Below, one piece after another: positions 30,736 to 41,213 of a DNA stretch of 64,000 bases; the stretch's first letter is position 1; each line of letters begins with the position of its first letter. The stretch is from Paramacrobiotus metropolitanus. Its lineage: Eukaryota > Tardigrada > Eutardigrada > Parachela > Macrobiotidae. The notes beneath the pieces were generated by a model. It was given only the letters and a program-made list of their open reading frames with translations. It ran no database searches and was not told the DNA's origin. The stretch spans positions 1 through 64,000 of the forward strand of contig NW_026570505.1 of NCBI RefSeq assembly GCF_019649055.1, in the 5' to 3' direction. Position numbers and translations under genes: made by a program.

Positions 30736-32818
30736 GGTCTACGTATCAATGATATTTACTTTAACCCAGGAAAACGGGGTACTAGAAGGGAAGGGACTAC
30801 TACAGTTTTGAAAATTGGCAGTCTGTGACAGAAAAATTCAGTTAGGAGAAAACTATTTTTTTTTAATTTTAGCGACCATAGGTCAAGCAGGAGATGACCA
30901 TGTCGTCCTAACACGCATGGTAACCATGTTTTGCCGACATGTTATTCCTTGTAATTTATAGCAGCCAATAGAAAAATCGCACAGAATATGCCAATAGCTC
31001 ACACGATAGATCTCAACGGGTACTTTAATAAAAATGCATTATGATGGTCATCAAGATAACCAGTGGTCAAGGAAAAGTTATAAACCAAAAAACACTAGCA
31101 TGCACCGGTACATAAGTATTACTTCGATATTTCGCAAAAGTTGGTCATTTCTACTCAACGGTTTTGACAGCTAGTCACTTGCATTATTTTTGACCGCAGC
31201 CCTGGTGACGTCTACAGTGGCATTAATACCGTATCCAGTTTGCAGCTAAACGGGATAACAGAGATAACGAGCAGGAAGTTTAGTATATATATATTCTCGA
31301 ATTGTTGTACAAGTGACCAACTGTTGAGAAATATGGAAGTATCGCGCAGCAGGGTCGATAAAGTTTTGCCAAAAAAAACCTACTCGTAGAGTATTACTTG
31401 CGTTTATAGAAAAGAAAGAATGCTTATGTTTAGAAAGGAAGGGTGTTCTCCTAGCCGACTTGTGGTAGGTAGCACTCCCTCCTAAGCATCACGAATTATC
31501 CAAAATTGGTGGGAGTGCTATATTTATACTTTGCACTGTATGAGTCGGCACTCGGCACCGCTGCTTAATAATGTTTATTTGCTTAAACGGAAGTTGCCTT
31601 TACAACCAAAATAATGCTCTCTTCCGATATATTGACCGCTTTGCACAGACTGATTTCTAAAGGTTATGAGCGCTCGTGAACCGGAAGGTGTTTTCGATGC
31701 AAGGGTAGGAGCTTAATCAGCGAAGTATTGGGGCGAGATTAAAACTTTTACAAGATTTCATTCTCAGTCATACAGTTTAACTTGGATATAAATTGCAAAG
31801 GATATACGATTTTTCTCTGGAACAATGGAGTAGCTAGCTCGCTGTACATGGCAATAATAGCATTCCACACACAAGCCGCTGCATTGCGAAATCTTTTGAA
31901 TTTTGATTGTGCGTTAGTAGTAGGGGTAGCTATTTCAGAGCTACCCAAACAACTTGTTTGCATTTTATTCACAATAATTTTATTTACGTTTAGTCAAAAA
32001 TCACATTTGTCGGATTTCCGGTCACTGCTGACCAGTGGTTACTTCGCTGACCACTGTGCACACACCAGTTAATACAGCTTTTTTCCGAGCTTCGTTTGGT
32101 TGCTTATTGTATCGTGTACGATGCTTCTGTCAATTGATACGAATTTTCGAAGCTTATTAATAAAATAGTACCATGCCCAACCGTGTCATAACCGACATGG
32201 CATTTTCAAGTGACCAGTATTGGCCAGTGGGCGTTTATTCTCGGAAAATTGCTTCATTCTTTTATAGAGTTCAGCAGTTAGTCCTCTTGTAATTTTATCG
32301 GTAATTATCTGATGTGGTAGTGGCTGTACAGACAGGCCTGACCTCCGAGAGCCCAGTTTGGTCAGTTTTGACCAAGCTGGGTCACCCTCTGGACCTTCCG
32401 AACATGGCGTAGCTTACGGTTATATATTTCAAACTGTTGTCTAACATAACTTCCCTGAAACAAAACCAATGAAAACAACCTATGACCATAACAACGGACA
32501 AAAGAAAAGAAGTCCTCCACCATTTCCTGCTGACACGCATAGTGGGGAACGGGTTAATGGCCACCTTGCTAACAGCCAGACGAACCGATTAGTCCTGGCT
32601 AACAGTCAAATGTTCAAGAACCAAGAGAAGATATTTTCAAGGTCACTTTAAAAGGAAACGGCAAAAAAATATCTCGTGATAGCCGATGATACAAAGTTTA
32701 TCAGGTGTGCTACAGAAATGCATAAAACCAAGAACATCGACTGTAATGAGAAACAGAAGCTCTGCATTGCGTGAAAGAAAAAAGTTGCATTACATGTAAA
32801 ACAAGTACCCAACATCAG
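30736..32818. other. No gene recognised
   Basis: Non-coding AT-rich sequence. A hairpin TAGCACTCCC (31470-31479) / GGGAGTGCTA (31511-31520) and another, CCCAGTTTGGTCA / TGACCAAGCTGGG (32352-32381, one mismatch), are visible. The region should contain the 3' end of the MULE; no terminal repeat was identified. Confidence 0.55.
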
Positions 32819-34429
32819 CTACTCGGTGGCTAGCACGCGCCTCTGCTTCTGTATTTCTGCACGTTTTTTCAACAAGATTTCAAGGTTTTTCGCAACCGAC
32901 TCCAGATACTCCATACTGGTCATTTGGCCATAATTTCCTGCGACATTCTTCAACCGTTTGGTTACCTCTACGTATTTTCGCCACAGTTTAGGCACAGCCT
33001 CTCCTGCCATACGGCATGAAATTCCTGTTTCCTGATGCGATATTTCCCGGCACAACAGGTGGAAAAATTGATGGATTTTGGGATGATCCCTGTCGACAGT
33101 TTCCGCAAAGGTCTTGTGCCAAGCTTCGAGTCGGTTTGTCGTTCCATGAACGTCTTGCAGGAGTCTTTCATGACAATTCCACATCTCAATTGGGTTCAGT
33201 AGGCTCTTTATCTACGCATCCGGTTACGGTAACGACGGTTCGGCCAATATACGACGACGACGTATATTGGACAAAAACGTCAGTGGGGTAAAAAGGAAAA
33301 CCCGGCTTGCAAAGCAGCTCATCGTATACCCGTCTGACATCGCTTGGCGGCACGAAAGCAAGCAGTAATACCAGGCGACAGTGGAGGCTAAAGTCGGCAT
33401 CGTTCGCATAAGTCAGTTGGTGGCCAAGATCTACCAGCTTCCGATGTATGCTTTGCTCCAAGTGGAAGTTGCAGCCTGTAAAAAAAAGTTTGTTATTGCA
33501 CTGCATGGAAGGTCCATAAAGTCTAGCAAGATATACAGTAGTTTCAATACAACAGAACAATGTGCGAATACATGAAAAGGTAAAATAACTGTGAAATGTC
33601 CATTCTGATTTACTTGCCTCCAATTTTGGATTCCGGGAATACTGGGCGGAACGCCTTTATGGAGCTCTGTTCAGAATCCATAATCATGTGATTCGGTCCG
33701 ATGTTGCCCTGTCTGACCAACCCGACAAGAGCGTCTTGTACAATATGGAATAATCGCGTATAAAGCAACTCGCATTTTCCTGGGAGGAGAGCGTATACTA
33801 ACGGCACCGTTGCTCTAAACACGTCACCGTGTATAGTGTATAATTGCCGGAACACTGGAGGACTAACGCTGAACGTACCATCACTCAACCACACAGATGA
33901 CCGCATCAGGTGCCTGATGTTCGCTTTTGTTGCAAACACTATGATCCGATTCTGATCGTGTGCGCCGGTATCCTCCAAACACACGTTTTGACGGCGAGCA
34001 GTTCCGTTTTTAAAAAAATTCCACGTCAATTTCTGCAAGGTCCCGCACACGTTTCGCTGGGATGCCCGCTTCTCTGCTCTCACGTTGAACAGCCTGGGCA
34101 AGGGCTCCGTAAACTGGCTTCTGCGCAGTCGTCGTGAGTGAAGCTGCATTCCTCACTTCTTCAATAAGCTGTCGGGGCCTCTCCACTGTAACCCTTGCGC
34201 GGGCCTTCAGCTGTTCCCTAACAGCATTTCCGTCGCTTTGGCAATATCAGGTGCATGCGAGTGCTGTCCAAGCTGTTTTGGTGTGCCCCCGTTATAATGC
34301 AGCCGAGCTTTGCAGTGGTCTTTCTCGCGGCATCGCCACTGCTCGCACACTTCGGTCTTTGTCTCTCCTCTTTTTCGCGCCTCGATATATTCGTAACCAT
34401 GAAAGACTAAAACCTTTCCTTTACGATTC
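32819..34429 (-). pseudogene. FLYWCH-MULE transposase, frameshifted and 5'-truncated by element B
   Basis: 34250-34429 encodes a FLYWCH zinc finger (GKVLVFHGYEY, EQWRCREKDHC, HSHAPD). 33618-34150 gives the MULE catalytic region (DQNRIIVFATKANIRHLMRS, WLSDGTFSVSP with the DGTF Asp, TIHGDVFRATVPLVYALLPG, MIMDSEQSS). After an intron come GCNFHLEQSIHRK and, at 32819-33184, MWNCHERLL and TTNRLEAWHKTF. Frameshifts fall near 34210, 34080, 34010 (a T/A run) and 33190. The coding sequence stops exactly at the element B LTR start, so the N-terminus was separated by that insertion. Confidence 0.88.
33476..33617 (-). other. Candidate 142-nt GC-AG intron in the MULE transposase
   Basis: Removing 33617 to 33476 joins SKIG to GCNFHLEQ in frame. 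The donor reads GAG|GCAAGT, the consensus of GC-AG introns, and the acceptor is T8-ACAG. The GT four bases downstream gives the wrong frame. Confidence 0.65.
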
Positions 34430-34800
34430 TGCCAGAGACCGCTCACTCGAGGCGGTAGACACCTCTCGTGGCTTGCTCTGTCGCCCGCACGCAAATGGCC
34501 ACGCCATTCGTGCCGCTCATATACGCTGACGTAGTCAGCGTATACTTTGTCTACGCTGACCAATCAGCGCATTCGCAATGCACTTTTGGAGGTGTGGCCC
34601 TGCCTACGAGCGATGCCATGCTTTGCGGTATCAGCTGTTTCGCAGCTGCAGCACGCCGCGGCATTATTACGTTATCACCGAGCTCGCTAGCAGCCACTTT
34701 TCCACAGCTTTTCCGCATTGGTTTTTCTGTTGGTTTTTGGTTGCCTTATTATTGCATAATAAAGGAGATCGCTCTCTTTTCATCCTGCTTCTGTGTCACA
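34430..34800 (+). repeat. Element B 5' LTR
   Basis: 371 bp from TGCCAGAGAC to TGTGTCACA. It carries an 11-bp perfect palindrome (34520-34544), CCAAT at 34560-34564 and AATAAA at 34758-34763. The left edge is fixed by the loss of similarity to the 3' copy and by the MULE coding sequence outside. The right edge is set by the PBS and by alignment with the element A LTR end. Confidence 0.78.
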
Positions 34801-34807
34801 TCTGAAA

Positions 34808-34821
34808 TGGTAGCAGATGCG
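34808..34821 (+). promoter_or_regulatory. Element B primer binding site candidate
   Basis: TGGTAGCAGATGCG lies seven bases after the LTR. Alignment with element A (TGGTAAGCAGACCG) continues for about 50 bases. Confidence 0.58.
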
Positions 34822-34991
34822 TTCGGTTTTCTTTCCGACGGATCTCTGAGTCCCAGTGGAGGCATCATTTCGGTCGAAGGAACCACACAGCAACTATAAG
34901 TAGTTCTGTGCCTTGCGACCTAGAATTGGTCACTACTCATCTCCTGCATCATACAGGCTCCATTGGGAACCTGCAGCGCGACGGATTAATC

Positions 34992-35200
34992 ATACGGGAG
35001 TTCGCCTATAAGTAGGCGCCCCGCGACGCGGCTCCCAGCGCAAAAACTGCGTTGGGTACGATCCTGTTGACCAAACAAGCGCCCTACCGGGTTGCAATAA
35101 TACGGGCGTTCGCCTATAAGTTGGCGCCCCGCGACTTGGCTCCTTGCGCAAAAACTGCGTTAGGTTCGACGCTGGTCCCAACTGACGCCCTATCAGGTGC
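34992..35200 (+). repeat. Tandem duplication in element B leader (108 bp and about 101 bp)
   Basis: Both units start ATACGGG and share GTTCGCCTATAAG, GGCGCCCCGCGAC and GCGCAAAAACTGCGTT. Each holds TATAAG inside a CGCC/GGCG hairpin. Confidence 0.85.
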
Positions 35201-35504
35201 GCTGCGGTCCCCCCGTTAGAGGGGGGGAAGAGCAACGACGGGGCAGCAGTTTGGACGAGAAAAAACTCAGTAAGACCAAACTGCGACGCGCAGGGTTTTC
35301 GTGGAACTCGAATTTCCCGGTAACCGTCGAACTTTGAAAATTGATAACTTTTGAACCTGTCATCCGATTACCTTGAAAATAGCTTTTTCGGAATTCTCAT
35401 AAAAAGTAGTTCTAGAACCAATTACTTTTACTTTTATAAAATTACTCACTGAATTTTTAAAAATTTTTTGGCGTAAAAACACCGCCATTTTTTCCAGCCA
35501 GAAT

Positions 35505-35585
35505 TTTCGCGAAAAGTCGCGTGATGTCAGTGTGGTCTATTTCCGTATAAAATTAGACCAATCACAGCGTTTGGGAAACTTCCCC
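35505..35585 (+). promoter_or_regulatory. Conserved TGATGTCA / CCAAT / GGGAAACTTCCCC block in element B leader
   Basis: Counterpart of the element A block: TTCGCGAAAAGTCGCG, TGATGTCA (35522-35529), CCAAT (35558-35562), GGGAAACTTCCCC. The order and approximate spacing are kept while the flanks diverge. Confidence 0.55.
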
Positions 35586-35837
35586 ATGTTATAAGACTTG
35601 TAATGAGTTACGTTGTTTAGTGAATTTTGCAAACGGCACGCTACTCGTGATGTTGAGCTAACTGCAAGACTTCTAAGTACGTGACATCACACTGGTCAGT
35701 AACGTAACATAGGGCCATAGGCAGCTAACGCTAAACCTGAGCTATAGCGCACCTGACCAGCACCGACCCGCGATTCAGCCAACGTTCTGGTCCTGACCCA
35801 AGGGCCAAGACCAAAGAAACTTTTAAGTCCCACTACC

Positions 35838-36209
35838 ATGGGCCAAACTCATAGCGCCTTGGTCAAGGTGAGGCACTACACCAGCCAAGACCAGCTCCAA
35901 CGGAGACTGTTCAGTCCTATGGACGGGCGCCAAACCAACGACTACACCAAGCCATTGGGTAAAAATTACTCAAAGCGAGGCGCGGCGGGGCGATACACAT
36001 TCCGCACCGCCGGACACGCTGACTCCAACCCGGACCAGCCAAACTCGACCGGCTCAACGAATTCGGTCGGGGCCAAAGGAAGGCGGGACAAACAAATCCT
36101 GCCACCCGACTTGGACACAAGCGGGGAAAGCCCCGATGCCACCCTGGACGACACATTCCTAGAGGCACGCGAGGCGCTGTCCGCGGCCAACTCGCCGCGG
36201 GACAGCTAG
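35838..36209 (+). CDS. Element B gag N-terminus with possible myristoylation signal
   Basis: 123 open codons starting MGQTHSALVKVRHY. Gly2 and Ser6 fit the N-myristoylation pattern, and an ACC precedes the ATG. NDYTKPLGKNYSKRG and LDDTFLEA align with the element A gag N-terminus, so this is a real coding start. A N-terminally acylated Gag would go to membranes, unusual for Gypsy elements and here only predicted. A stop ends the segment, then the frame is lost until 36528. Confidence 0.7.
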   Translation: MGQTHSALVKVRHYTSQDQLQRRLFSPMDGRQTNDYTKPLGKNYSKRGAAGRYTFRTAGHADSNPDQPNSTGSTNSVGAKGRRDKQILPPDLDTSGESPDATLDDTFLEAREALSAANSPRDS

Positions 36210-36527
36210 CGTGGCGCCGATAAGTCGGTCCAGGCCAATAGTGTCCCTTGGGACTCGGCACACCAACCGGCCATACGTGGTCCGAGCGAAGTCCAGCTTG
36301 AAGCACCAAAGGTGAACACAAGTGAGGACAAGACACGACACAGCGGACTCGGTGCCGATAACCAGGCCCGGGCCAACCTTGTGACCCAGGATCTGACATC
36401 AAGTCCAATTCTACCGGGCTCGGACCAGATCCAACCTGAGGCACCAACACTGACCAAAAGTGGGCGCAAGGCGCAGGACCAAGGCTAAAAACCAGGTCCA
36501 AAGGCACACGACCAGGGCCAACCGCCC

Positions 36528-38039
36528 GTGAGTCAGTTGCCAATCATGTTCGAAGTCGATGGCTCGAACCAAACAACGCCATCGATAACTGATGACGTCA
36601 CGAACGCGTCTGGCCGGACCAAACAGGACCCGGACCTTCCACCATTGGACCCGGGACATTTAACCAGGACCACAATGCGGATTGACTTAAACCAGTCATC
36701 CTTGGATATCAGCCGCGCCGTATTCAGCCCAGACAAGCTGATCCAGGCAACCCCGCCAGAGGACATCGATAACATCGAAGTTTTCAGAACCAGAGTGCGG
36801 GACCCAACCAAACAGCTTGTTGCCGCCAACGAAGTCGCCCTGTCTGCCGAACAGCTGATAAGGGATCAAATCGACAAATACAAAACCCTCGCATCCAAAT
36901 CGGATGCAGAGGCCAAACGTGTCTCGGCCCTACAAGCCCAGACCTAACTTGAGTTTACTAAACTCAAGTTGGCCCCGTCTCCAGATGCTGAGCGAGACCA
37001 GCTCAACAAGGAAATCCACCGCCTAGAAGTGGCGGTGGCGGGAGTTGAATTCACACTCGCCTCACGAGGACCGAGTTGGCCCAGGCCAGGGATGACCTGA
37101 CCCAAGCAAGGGCCGCCATTGACCAAACCGACGAGGAGACGGACCGCCTCCAAACGGAGAACGATCGCCTAAACGACGATCTGGCCAACCAGCAGGACGA
37201 GTATTAACCGCCTGCGTAATGGCTACAACATGCTGCGCCAGAACTACCAGACTCTGCTGCAAGCGACCCAACCCGGAGGACAGTTGGACCAAACGGTCCG
37301 ACACTTGGAAGCACAAAACGTGCAACTCCAGCAGCAGAACGCTGCCCTCCAGGACCAGATCAGGACCGAGTCAACGGCTCGGGCCCAACTGGCGCAAAAC
37401 AGCGCCATTGGACAACAAAATTTTGTCGAATTAGAGCAGGCCTTCGCCCAAGCCAAACTACTGATCCAGGGCCTACATGACCGGATCATGAACTTGGAGG
37501 CCAACAATGCCGGACTGGTCAAAGATTACCAGACGGCCACGAAACGCATAACCGAACTCAACGAGGACCTGGAAAGGCTGAGCACGGAGAACGCCTGCTT
37601 AGTCGCGGAAAAATCGCATCTCGAGAAATTACATTCCCAGATGTCCGCAGAGCCACCTTCTTACCACACCATTGCGGACTCGGATACACAACGCCGAAAA
37701 GCCAAAGTCGACGAGGCGCTGCGGCGGGACCAACGGTTCTACCAGCTGCCAGTGTATCACCAGCGACGTTATCATTTTAACGTACTCCAAACGGAGCCAT
37801 CAACGGGGAAACCACCTCAAGGGCCAACCATACCAACGCCCTCGAGCGAAGGGTTTATCAACGGCGACACAAAACATGCCGCCACAACCGATCTCGACAA
37901 CTACCTCAGCCACTATGGGTCCATCGACCGTAGTGACGCGCGCCAAACGGACTCAACCGTCTGTGTTAAGCGGGCCATTCAAATTTGGCCCGAGCCAGCT
38001 GACGTCTCAGAACCAGACGCCGAGCCAAGGACTCTTTGA
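36528..38039 (+). pseudogene. Element B gag coiled-coil region
   Basis: Segments 36528-36947 and 37230-38039 align with A and C: ITDDVTNAS, ATPPEDIDNIEVFRTRV and KQLVAANEVALSAEQ, then long heptad-like Gln/Leu/Glu runs, and AEPPSYHTIADSDTQRRK. The stretch 36948-37229 between them is the same coil in broken frames. It is a homologue of the coil in element A (8767-10200). Confidence 0.75.
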
Positions 38040-38561
38040 GTCAAGTACATTGTACCCAACAATCTTTCCGAACCTGATCCCCGGCCCGAGCCCATTCTTT
38101 GTCCCGGGCCAGGTTACAACCAGTGGCGCGGATCTAAATTGGACCAAGCCGCCAAGCCGAATTTTCTCGTTCGGACAGATAGGAGGTCAAAGTGGCACAC
38201 CAACGGTGCAAATGCCACTTATAGGGCAACTCAGCCTAAACGGCCCTCCTGTCTTATCGGCAGCCCCAACGGGCCAAGCCCAGCCACAACAGGGCCAAAG
38301 TGCGCCCCGGGCCAGAACGCGCTCTCGGGCCAGCCCCAGGGCCAGAATGTGCCCCACCCACCCGGCGCCGCACTAATAGCTGCGGCACCACCCGGACCAG
38401 CTGCTCAGCCAAACCAGGGCAAGAATGCGCCCACGCTGGTCCAGCTACCTAACGGGATATATGGGTGGATTGCATCCAACGGAGCCATCCAATATATCCC
38501 AGGCCCAGCGTCACAGGCACTGCAGCGGCCCACAAGTGGCGGTACTGCAGATAACGCCTGA
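38040..38561 (+). pseudogene. Element B gag Pro/Gln/Gly-rich spacer
   Basis: Low-complexity coding sequence in two frames with repeated GPSPATTGP and GQ-PQ motifs. It corresponds to the Pro/Gln-rich middle of element A gag. No domain is recognised. Confidence 0.6.
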
Positions 38562-39759
38562 ACCTTCGCCAAGGGCTAGCCCACCACTCAATAACCTGGA
38601 GGCCATCGACCGCTACGCGAAAGCCAGCGCAAAAGCCAACAATCGTACCGCTATACCACGCTTCGACAGCGACAAAACCATGGTCAAGGGATGGATTGCA
38701 CAGGTCAGAAGGATCTGTAAGCAATCGTCCGACTTAAACAAGCCGGACCCCGACTTCATGAGCCGAATTTACGGAGCCTTGACGAAACCGGTCAAGGAGT
38801 GGTACATGGGCCAGATGACTCGCGAAGAAGGCGATGGCTATACGGTCGAGGAACGGCTCCAGAAGATCCAGGAGCGATATGGCGACGATAACCAGCAAGC
38901 CAACGCCCTTTGCGAGATCACGAACCGTTTTTACCGAAACGGTTCTGAGACAACGGAGCAATATTACGATGCGATCCTGACTCTCCAGGCATGCGCCAAC
39001 TTGGACGACACCATGACTCTGCACTTCCTCAAAAACAACGTCCATGAGTTCGAACTGCGCCGCTCTCTGGACATCAGACTGCCCAAGTCCCCGACAGAAT
39101 TTCGGGACTACATTCGACAGTTCACGTCAGGAAAGCCCCAGTACGACGGGAAGGCGGGTCAACAATACCAGTTATCCGGGCGGCCATACCAACGCCACCA
39201 GCCCAGGTCGTACCACAGACAAATCCGCCGGCCTACTATCCCCCACAGATGCTTTCACCACAACCCCAGGTGGATCCAACATACACCGCTATCGCGGCTA
39301 CGAATCTCATCTCCCCACAACGTGGGTCCACACCGCCTAACGGTGGCAGTGGCAGCTGTGGCTAAGTTCGGAACCAGGGTAACTTTGGCTATAGCCAGGG
39401 GAATAGTGGCGGAGCACAAAGGGGCGGCTACTCTAGGCCAAAACGCCAGCTTCAGCGGAAGGCGAGGCGGCAACAGCAATGGCCTAAGACGCAGTGCCCA
39501 GATCCAAGGAGGCAGCGGAGGGCAAACCGGCCAACGCCAAGCGCCAAATTCCAGAGAGGCTTGCAAGGCGGAAGACATGTACATTGACCGCATTGAACGT
39601 ATGCTCGAAAGGTGGGCCAAAGACAAAGCCATAACTTGCAACTTTTGTCTTTGGGGAAACCACAAGACCAATGAATGCGGCTACGCCAACAGGAACCTCC
39701 AGGATAACCCTAACCAAAACTGGGTCAAGAATTGGCGTGAACGGTACATGAAGGGATAG
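38425..39759 (+). CDS. Element B gag capsid and CCHC nucleocapsid
   Basis: 444 open codons with the capsid (IPRFDSDKTMVKGWIAQVRR, TEQYYDAILTLQACANLDD, LHFLKNNVHEFELRRSLDIR, SPTEFRDYIRQF). It ends in a zinc knuckle C-x2-C-x4-H-x4-C (CNFCLWGNHKTNEC) and NPNQNWVKNWRERY. The part between 39150 and 39550 may be out of frame with the original, since A and C have Gly/Arg-rich sequence there. It is the best preserved gag segment of B. Confidence 0.87.
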   Translation: MRPRWSSYLTGYMGGLHPTEPSNISQAQRHRHCSGPQVAVLQITPEPSPRASPPLNNLEAIDRYAKASAKANNRTAIPRFDSDKTMVKGWIAQVRRICKQSSDLNKPDPDFMSRIYGALTKPVKEWYMGQMTREEGDGYTVEERLQKIQERYGDDNQQANALCEITNRFYRNGSETTEQYYDAILTLQACANLDDTMTLHFLKNNVHEFELRRSLDIRLPKSPTEFRDYIRQFTSGKPQYDGKAGQQYQLSGRPYQRHQPRSYHRQIRRPTIPHRCFHHNPRWIQHTPLSRLRISSPHNVGPHRLTVAVAAVAKFGTRVTLAIARGIVAEHKGAATLGQNASFSGRRGGNSNGLRRSAQIQGGSGGQTGQRQAPNSREACKAEDMYIDRIERMLERWAKDKAITCNFCLWGNHKTNECGYANRNLQDNPNQNWVKNWRERYMKG

Positions 39760-39795
39760 CCAACCGGAGCACAAAATCCCAATCGCTTTGGCCTG

Positions 39796-40096
39796 GTGCC
39801 AACCAAACAAACCCGACCACAACGTGGTAGTGGAAGGAACGGCAACCGCATTCAGTCCACCGGTTTAGAAAGTGGGTCCGGCGGCGGAAACCGTCAAAGC
39901 GGCACTGACAGATACGGCGGACAGCGGGGATTTCAAACACCCGCGACCGAAGCCACTGCTGCTGACCGACCAGCAGTTGCAGCTAACCAACAATATGACG
40001 GCTCTAACCAGCCAGCCAACTGCGGAAACGCCTAAGGTCACTGGCAACGGCAACTCACCTGACCTATTACCGGAACCTAAACCGCCGGATAACTAA
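39796..40096 (+). pseudogene. Element B gag tail and remnant start of pol
   Basis: The Gly/Asn/Arg-rich gag tail ends at TAA 40033-40035. The bases TAAGGTC match the element C gag end, but the pol ATG (CGATGA) has become CACTGG. In another frame LLPEPKPPDN recalls the PTEPPDKDN start of pol. Confidence 0.55.
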
Positions 40097-40392
40097 CCCT
40101 CCTGTTAAACTTTCTCCAGCTGCTAGAAGTGCAGCGGATCCGGAACCGGCCGCTCAGCCAGCCGTCGGCGGATCCAGGTTTTGCGCCCGACGGGCGACTA
40201 AGCCACATGAACCCAGAAGTGCGGTCATGCCAGGACGCGTAGAAGTCGCGCCTGGACTCGATGGCCCATGAAGTGAGGCCAAATCGACAGCCGTCCAACC
40301 GACGGCACAGACGGTTTTCGGAGCCTGGGTTAACTCCAAGGCCGACCGATCACGTGAGAAAGCGAGACGTCGCACCGCGAACATGACTTATC
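40097..40392 (+). other. Element B deletion junction where protease and RT palm are missing
   Basis: Between the pol start and the RT thumb only about 300 bases remain, without recognisable protease or RT motifs. In element A the same interval spans more than 4 kb. Two AGAAGT words lie here. Confidence 0.6.
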
Positions 40393-41213
40393 CTAGATCG
40401 GCGTCAGAATCATCCTCCAACAGCGCACCGGAAGGAGGGATGCTAGATTCCTGATAAAACTGTCGAAGTGCGAGTTTGGAATGGAAAAACTCCAATTTGT
40501 CGGACACATCCTTAGCAAGGTCGGTGTCCATACTGACCCAGAGAAGGTTGCGGCCATCACCGAGAAACAACCGCCCAGGACCGAGCGCCAACTTCCCTTG
40601 TTTCTTGGACTCGCCAACTATTATCGGAAGTTCATTCTGGGCTACGTCCAGAAAACTTCCAAGATGTACGAACTCCTGCGGATTGAAAGTTCGGTCAAGA
40701 ACGACTGGACTGACGCCCACACCGCCGATGCCGGAACTGACGCCCAGTTTTTAACTAAATAAAGAGGGCCCTAACGGAAGCCCCAATGTTGGCCAAATTC
40801 GGTGCGACCAAGGGGACCAGCATCGAATGTGATGCAACTGGCGCAGGCATCGGAACCATACTCAGCCAAGACTCGAGGCCAATCGCCTACGCGAGTCGTG
40901 TCCTACATGGAGCTGAGCAAAACTACGGCGTGCCGAATGGGAATGCTTAGCCGCAGTGTGGGCCGTCCAAAAATTCAAGCACTACATCGATCACGGACCT
41001 TTCACAGTGAGGACGGACCACAGAGCCCTGACCAACCTGCTCAGATGCGAGTCTAACCGGCCCGGCATCAACCCTCTGATTTACTCGATGGGCCCTAGCC
41101 TTACAGGGACGGGACATCACCATTGAGTACAAGCTAGGCACCTTCTGTGATAACGCCGACGCGTTGTCCAGATGGCCACTCGAACGGGATGACGACAAGG
41201 CCCACATGAAGAG
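40393..41213 (+). pseudogene. Element B RT C-terminal end and RNase H
   Basis: LSKCEFGMEKLQFVGHILSKVGV and PRTERQLPLFLGLANYYRKF are the RT thumb/connection. RNase H follows with ECDATGAGIGT, EWECLAAVWAVQKFKHYIDHG, RTDHRALTNLL and DNADALSRWP, so its four acidic residues can be read across frames. There is a stop before RNase H and a one-base deletion near 40930 (GVP instead of GVTE). Confidence 0.8.

Larger units (their letters stand above)
34822..35837 (+). other. Element B leader
   Basis: About 1.0 kb between PBS and gag. It contains a tandem duplication (34992-35200) and a conserved promoter-like block (35505-35585). A CTGACCCAAGGGCC-type word near the gag start also occurs in the element A leader. 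No conserved short open frame is seen. Confidence 0.62.

Noticed and set aside
34468-34899. 143-codon open frame (and its partner at 56667) as a conserved small protein
   Set aside because: The conserved part is the LTR itself; frames diverge after the shared 250 bp, and substitutions show no codon pattern.
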